Positions 60,680 to 64,000 of a DNA stretch of 64,000 nucleotides are shown here, one piece after another (the stretch's first letter is position 1; each line of letters begins with the position of its first letter). The notes under the pieces are model-generated. The model was not told the DNA's origin and searched no databases. It saw only the letters and a program-made list of their open reading frames with translations. Both the position numbers and the translations under genes were made by a program. The DNA comes from Sphingobium lignivorans (GTDB lineage Bacteria > Pseudomonadota > Alphaproteobacteria > Sphingomonadales > Sphingomonadaceae), in contig NZ_JACHKA010000001.1 in the NCBI RefSeq assembly GCF_014203955.1, forward strand, positions 1,612,001-1,676,000, given 5' to 3'.

Positions 60680-61360
60680 CTATTGGCGCGCCATGCGGCG
60701 ACGCCCGGCCACGCGCATCATCGCACCCACGACGCACAGGCCCAGCAGGATGGCGGCCCAGGTGGCCGGCTCGGGAATGGGCAGTGGCTGCGGATCAGGC
60801 GTGGGACCGGGACCGGGGCCGGGCGGCAGGATACCGCCGCCGGGGCTCAGCGGCCCGGCGGGCAAGCTCGCAAACGGCGTGCCTGCGGGGCCGGCAGGGC
60901 CGGAAACAGGCATCGCAGCCAATGCGGTTGGCATCACCTCGTCGAACAGCGGCATGTCGCCGAGGATGGCAGGCGTGGGATCGGGAAGCTCTATCAACGG
61001 GAAGGGGCTGGAGGCCTCCCGCAGGCCGGGCAGCACGCGCTCACGGGGAGATGCAGCGTGCTTGGCGCGGGATTTGATGGAGTATGTCGAGCCGGGGGTT
61101 CTCTCGCCGGGGGACCGCAGATCGAAGAGTGCGGCGGGATCGCGCAGGGCTGCCGCGATCTTGGCCATGCCCGTCTCACCGATCAGGACCTGACCGCCGA
61201 GGGTAGCGAGCAGAAGGCCGGCGGCAAGCGGCCACAGGCCCAGGAGCCGTCGGCGCCCGGGAGCAGCGGAGGATTCGGTCCGTCCGGCAGATTCGCGCCC
61301 GGGCCAGTCAATCCATGACCAGAAGCGATCTGCCCGAAAAAAGCGGTAGAGCTGAGCCAA
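60680..61360 (-). CDS. PEP-CTERM sorting-signal protein, function unknown
   Basis: A 226-residue protein with a basic-preceded hydrophobic segment (RRRLLGLWPLAAGLLLATLG, about 36-55). A long low-complexity middle follows, ending in Gly/Pro repeats (GPAGPAG, PGPGPGPTPDP). The C-terminal sorting signal is IPEPATWAAILLGLCVVG, then a basic tail RRR. PEP-CTERM signals direct cleavage and export by an exosortase-linked pathway tied to exopolysaccharide. No catalytic domain is seen. The only available start is TTG 61360 with no good ribosome site, so the N-terminus is uncertain. Confidence 0.68.
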   Translation of the reverse strand: MAQLYRFFRADRFWSWIDWPGRESAGRTESSAAPGRRRLLGLWPLAAGLLLATLGGQVLIGETGMAKIAAALRDPAALFDLRSPGERTPGSTYSIKSRAKHAASPRERVLPGLREASSPFPLIELPDPTPAILGDMPLFDEVMPTALAAMPVSGPAGPAGTPFASLPAGPLSPGGGILPPGPGPGPTPDPQPLPIPEPATWAAILLGLCVVGAMMRVAGRRRMARQ

Positions 61361-61708
61361 TGAAAATAATGCCGAAATGTTGTTCCAAGGAATTCCAAGC
61401 GATCTAACAGAAAACTGCTAACATCATTTTAATGATTTTTGGCTTTTCTTCATGGTTAATTCATTAACCGAGCATTTCCATGTTCGGTTATGCCTGCCTG
61501 ATCGCTTTCACCTTTATCAGCCATTAGCCGTGCATTCCGGAATGGCGCGATCGCCTCCGGTCCGCTCGGCATGGAATCTGGCATCATCGGGAAGCCCACG
61601 GGACGTCCCTACTTCATGTTCCGCTCTTGTTCAACGAGAACAAATAGGATACAGACATATCTTGTATGGTCTGGACACTATGTTTTGACATCCATGGGGA
61701 GCGGCATC
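61361..61708. other. 348-bp AT-richer leader between the PEP-CTERM gene and recA
   Basis: This non-coding stretch separates divergent genes. It holds a perfect dyad GGTTAAT-TC-ATTAACC at 61454-61469, AT-rich sequence around 61361-61470, and the LexA box at 61618-61632. A plus-strand frame at 61452-61688 gives no recognisable protein and covers the LexA box, so I do not call it a gene. Confidence 0.6.
61618..61632 (+). promoter_or_regulatory. LexA (SOS) box of recA
   Basis: GTTC (61618-61621), seven bases, GTTC (61629-61632) is an exact alphaproteobacterial LexA operator. It lies 77-91 nt upstream of the recA ATG. A GTTC-N5-GAAC inverted repeat overlaps its second half (61629-61641). recA is therefore likely SOS-inducible. 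Confidence 0.8.
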
Positions 61709-62788
61709 ATGACGGTAAATCTCAAGCTCATAGACGGCGACAAGAAGGCAGGCACCATGGAACGGCAGAAGGCTCTGGAAGCGGCTCTGGCTCAGATTGA
61801 CCGAGCCTTCGGCAAGGGCTCGGCCATGCGGCTCGGTTCCAAGGAAACGATGCAGATCGAGGCGATTTCGACGGGGTCCCTCGGCCTGGACATCGCGCTT
61901 GGCATCGGCGGATTGCCGCGCGGACGCATCATCGAGATTTACGGGCCTGAAAGCTCCGGCAAGACCACGCTCGCTCTGCATGCGATCGCCGAGGCCCAGA
62001 AGACCGGTGGAACGGCAGCCTTCATCGATGCCGAGCATGCGCTCGATCCGGTCTATGCGAAGAAGCTCGGCGTGAACATCGACGAGCTGATCGTCTCCCA
62101 GCCCGATACGGGCGAGCAGGCTCTGGAGATCGCCGACACGCTGGTGCGCTCGAATGCGATCGACGTGCTGGTGATCGACTCGGTTGCGGCGCTGGTGCCG
62201 CGGGCCGAGATCGAAGGCGAGATGGGCGACAGCCATGTCGGGCTTCAGGCAAGGCTCATGAGCCAAGCCCTGCGCAAGCTCACCGGGTCGATCAGTCGCT
62301 CGCGCTGCATGGTGATCTTCATCAATCAGGTGCGCATGAAGATCGGGGTGATGTACGGCAATCCGGAAACGACGACCGGCGGTAATGCACTGAAATTCTA
62401 TGCTTCTGTTCGCCTCGATATCCGCCGCACCGGCCAGATCAAGGACAGGGACGAGATCACCGGCAATGCGACGCGTGTGAAGGTGGTCAAGAACAAGGTC
62501 GCGCCGCCGTTCAAGCAGGTCGAGTTCGACATCATGTATGGCGAGGGCATTTCCAAGATCGGCGAGATTCTCGATCTTGGCGTCAAGGCCGGGATCATCG
62601 AAAAGTCGGGTGCCTGGTTTTCCTACGATTCGGTTCGCATTGGTCAGGGACGGGAGAATGCCAAGCAGTTCCTGCGCGAGAATCCGGAAATGACGACCAA
62701 GCTGGAGCGCGCGATTCGGGCTCGCACCGAGGATGTCGCCGAAGGCATGATGGCCGGCCCGGAAAGCGATGATGCGGGCGAAGAGTGA
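61709..62788 (+). CDS. recA: recombinase RecA
   Basis: A 359-residue RecA for strand exchange and LexA co-cleavage. The P-loop is [38 protein letters not shown] and [20 protein letters not shown] are loop 1/motif regions. The C-terminal acidic tail ends in SDDAGEE. ATG 61709 follows GGGGAG and gives the family N-terminus, although the frame is open to 61571. Confidence 0.98.
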   Translation: MTVNLKLIDGDKKAGTMERQKALEAALAQIDRAFGKGSAMRLGSKETMQIEAISTGSLGLDIALGIGGLPRGRIIEIYGPESSGKTTLALHAIAEAQKTGGTAAFIDAEHALDPVYAKKLGVNIDELIVSQPDTGEQALEIADTLVRSNAIDVLVIDSVAALVPRAEIEGEMGDSHVGLQARLMSQALRKLTGSISRSRCMVIFINQVRMKIGVMYGNPETTTGGNALKFYASVRLDIRRTGQIKDRDEITGNATRVKVVKNKVAPPFKQVEFDIMYGEGISKIGEILDLGVKAGIIEKSGAWFSYDSVRIGQGRENAKQFLRENPEMTTKLERAIRARTEDVAEGMMAGPESDDAGEE

Positions 62789-62850
62789 GCCATGACATTG
62801 GTATCGGGAAATTGGTTCAAGTGAGTTCTAATGACCGTTGACAGACCGTG

Positions 62851-62881
62851 AAGCGAGCGCCGGATTTTTGGCGCCGCTTTT
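62851..62881 (+). terminator. intrinsic terminator of recA
   Basis: AAGCGAGCGCC (62851-62861) pairs with GGCGCCGCTT (62870-62879) with a one-base bulge, loop GGATTTTT, then TT. It lies 62 nt after recA and before the convergent AraC gene. Confidence 0.65.
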
Positions 62882-62920
62882 CGTCACCTCATCTACTGTA
62901 ATGCCATCTGGGAGCGCTTC

Positions 62921-63892
62921 CTACGAGTGCTTCGTCACGCTTCTCTCGAGAGCGCGCCTGCGGAACTCGCGGGGAGCAACGGAATATTTCTCGTGAAATG
63001 TCCGGGTGAAATGCGCAGAGCTGTTGAAACCCCAGGAAAAGGCAATTTCGGTCAGCGTATGCATGCTCCATGCCGGGTTGCTCATCTGGCGGGCGCATTC
63101 CTCGAGCCGGCGGCGCAGGATATAGGCCAGTATCTTTTCACCGCCGCTTGCGAACACGGTACGAAGGTGACGGCCCGAGACGCGTAACCTGGCAGAAATC
63201 AGGGCAGGAGACAGATCGGGATCGCGCAGATTGTCCTCGATGAACTGGATGACGTCCCGACGCCGTTGCCACGCGATGGCCGAGGCATCCGCGAGGGGGG
63301 CATTGCTGGATGTGTAGGACATCGAGATCATCTCGAGCAGGTAGCGCGCGACCCGCTCCTCATCGAGCGGTGAGCAGCCCGGCCCCTGCCCGGAACCCAG
63401 TTCACGCACCATGGCCGCCGCCGCGCCAATCAGGCCTGCCGCACGTCCGAGACGCTGCCCGCAGAATTGCTCGGGCGTCGGCAGGTAGGTGGACAGGATC
63501 TTGAGCGGCACGCGGACCATGATGTTGACCGCCGGTCCCTCGGTCTTGAAGAAATGGGGAAGTCCGGTGTCGCACAGCACGAAGTCGCCCGGCGTCAGTT
63601 CCGACTCTTTGCCGCACTGGTAGAAAGTGCCTGTCCCTTCCGCCTGAAGAAGGAAATTATACAGGCGTGGCGCCCCGATGACGATGTCGCTTCGCCTGCG
63701 CTCCACGCTGCAGCGATCCATGGCATGGCGCGCGATCTTGACCGGACCGAGCTGCGTGATCCGCAGTTCCGCGTCGAACCTGTCCGTATCACCGGGCGTG
63801 AACTCGCATTTGCTCATACGCGTGGCATAGAGCGCGGCCCAGGCAGCCCCTCTGTCGGCACGGGGCAGGCCATTCGTGCTGATCAAGTCCAT
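62921..63892 (-). CDS. AraC-family transcription regulator
   Basis: A 323-residue regulator. The N-terminal ~190 residues form a cupin-like sensor domain (ITQLGPVKIARHAMDRC, GTFYQCGKESELTPGDFVL), of the type seen in FeaR-like AraC proteins. The C-terminal double helix-turn-helix shows SARLRVSGRHLRTVF and LTEIAFSWGFNSSAHFTRTFHEKY. ATG 63892 with GGGAGAGG eight nt upstream is preferred over an open frame to 63970. The target genes are not apparent; any divergent partner lies beyond the window edge. Confidence 0.88.
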   Translation of the reverse strand: MDLISTNGLPRADRGAAWAALYATRMSKCEFTPGDTDRFDAELRITQLGPVKIARHAMDRCSVERRRSDIVIGAPRLYNFLLQAEGTGTFYQCGKESELTPGDFVLCDTGLPHFFKTEGPAVNIMVRVPLKILSTYLPTPEQFCGQRLGRAAGLIGAAAAMVRELGSGQGPGCSPLDEERVARYLLEMISMSYTSSNAPLADASAIAWQRRRDVIQFIEDNLRDPDLSPALISARLRVSGRHLRTVFASGGEKILAYILRRRLEECARQMSNPAWSMHTLTEIAFSWGFNSSAHFTRTFHEKYSVAPREFRRRALERSVTKHS

Positions 63893-64000
63893 CAAGCGAC
63901 CTCTCCCGGAGAAGCCCGCCATTTCGAGGGGCGGTGCGTCGATCTTAGGCCGAAATGGTCGCATCACCAATAATCCCTGTCAACGCATGAACCATAGGTC

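Noticed and set aside
61454..61469. CtrA box in the recA leader
   Set aside because: The two TTAA halves are 4 nt apart rather than 7, so it does not match; the dyad is reported separately.
61452..61688. Short plus-strand ORF in the recA leader
   Set aside because: Covers the LexA operator and lacks a ribosome site; probably non-coding.

Overview
The window is about 64 kb of G+C-rich, densely coded bacterial chromosome. It looks like an alphaproteobacterium of the order Sphingomonadales (Sphingobium/Sphingomonas-like). The evidence is the gene set: CckA, ChvG/ChvI next to pckA, a short HPr kinase, a regulatory PTS without sugar permeases, HdaA, an NDUFS4-type complex I subunit, AddA rather than RecB, a PEP-CTERM protein and a GTTC-N7-GTTC LexA box at recA. 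Genus assignment is inference. Almost everything is core genome. I see no prophage, insertion sequence, CRISPR array, tRNA or rRNA.

Layout. 1-5.3 kb: 3' end of addA, trxA, a 590-bp gap with an AT-rich patch, argJ plus an inositol-monophosphatase-family gene (minus), a TonB-domain protein and a small exported ORF. 5.4-10.3 kb: secA, an MFS transporter and a TrmH-type RNA methyltransferase. 10.3-16.6 kb: the envelope-stress/carbon block. chvI-chvG-hprK-rapZ-EIIA-HPr run on the minus strand, most of them coupled by 4-nt stop/start overlaps, and pckA diverges from them. 16.7-24.3 kb: qmcA-nfeD, a CoA-ester lyase, an M28 peptidase, guaB, an RsmB-type methyltransferase and a TPR protein. 24.3-32.1 kb: lptD-surA-pdxA-rsmA, then divergent pepA-holC. 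32-40.6 kb: GIY-YIG protein, ndk, cupin, chorismate mutase, polyprenyl synthase, hrpB, NDUFS4-like subunit, purN (fused to a YjbR domain) and purM. 40.7-46.2 kb: DUF2066 protein, hdaA, ppk1 and ppx. 46.3-50.6 kb: I78 inhibitor lipoprotein, rnd, aspS and ppk2. 50.7-54.7 kb (minus): slt, a 57-aa membrane protein, greB, an exported unknown and a GNAT acetyltransferase. 54.8-59.3 kb (plus): dapA-smpB-DUF2062-cckA. 59.3-64 kb: CAP protein, L,D-transpeptidase, PEP-CTERM protein, recA and an AraC regulator.

Functional themes are envelope building and surveillance (secA, lptD, surA, slt, L,D-transpeptidase, ChvGI, QmcA/NfeD), phosphate and carbon signalling (PTS, HprK, RapZ, ppk1/ppx/ppk2, pckA), cell-cycle control (CckA, HdaA, a perfect CtrA site) and DNA repair (addA, recA).

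The most notable observations are: a one-base frameshift that splits ppk1 upstream of both catalytic histidines, with an intact ppk2 5 kb away; a PurN-YjbR fusion; a perfect CtrA-type site upstream of the CAP gene beside cckA; a cluster of TGAC half-sites in the chvI-pckA spacer; and several small or unassigned envelope proteins. I did not find a convincing wholly new multi-gene system; the leads are modest and listed individually.
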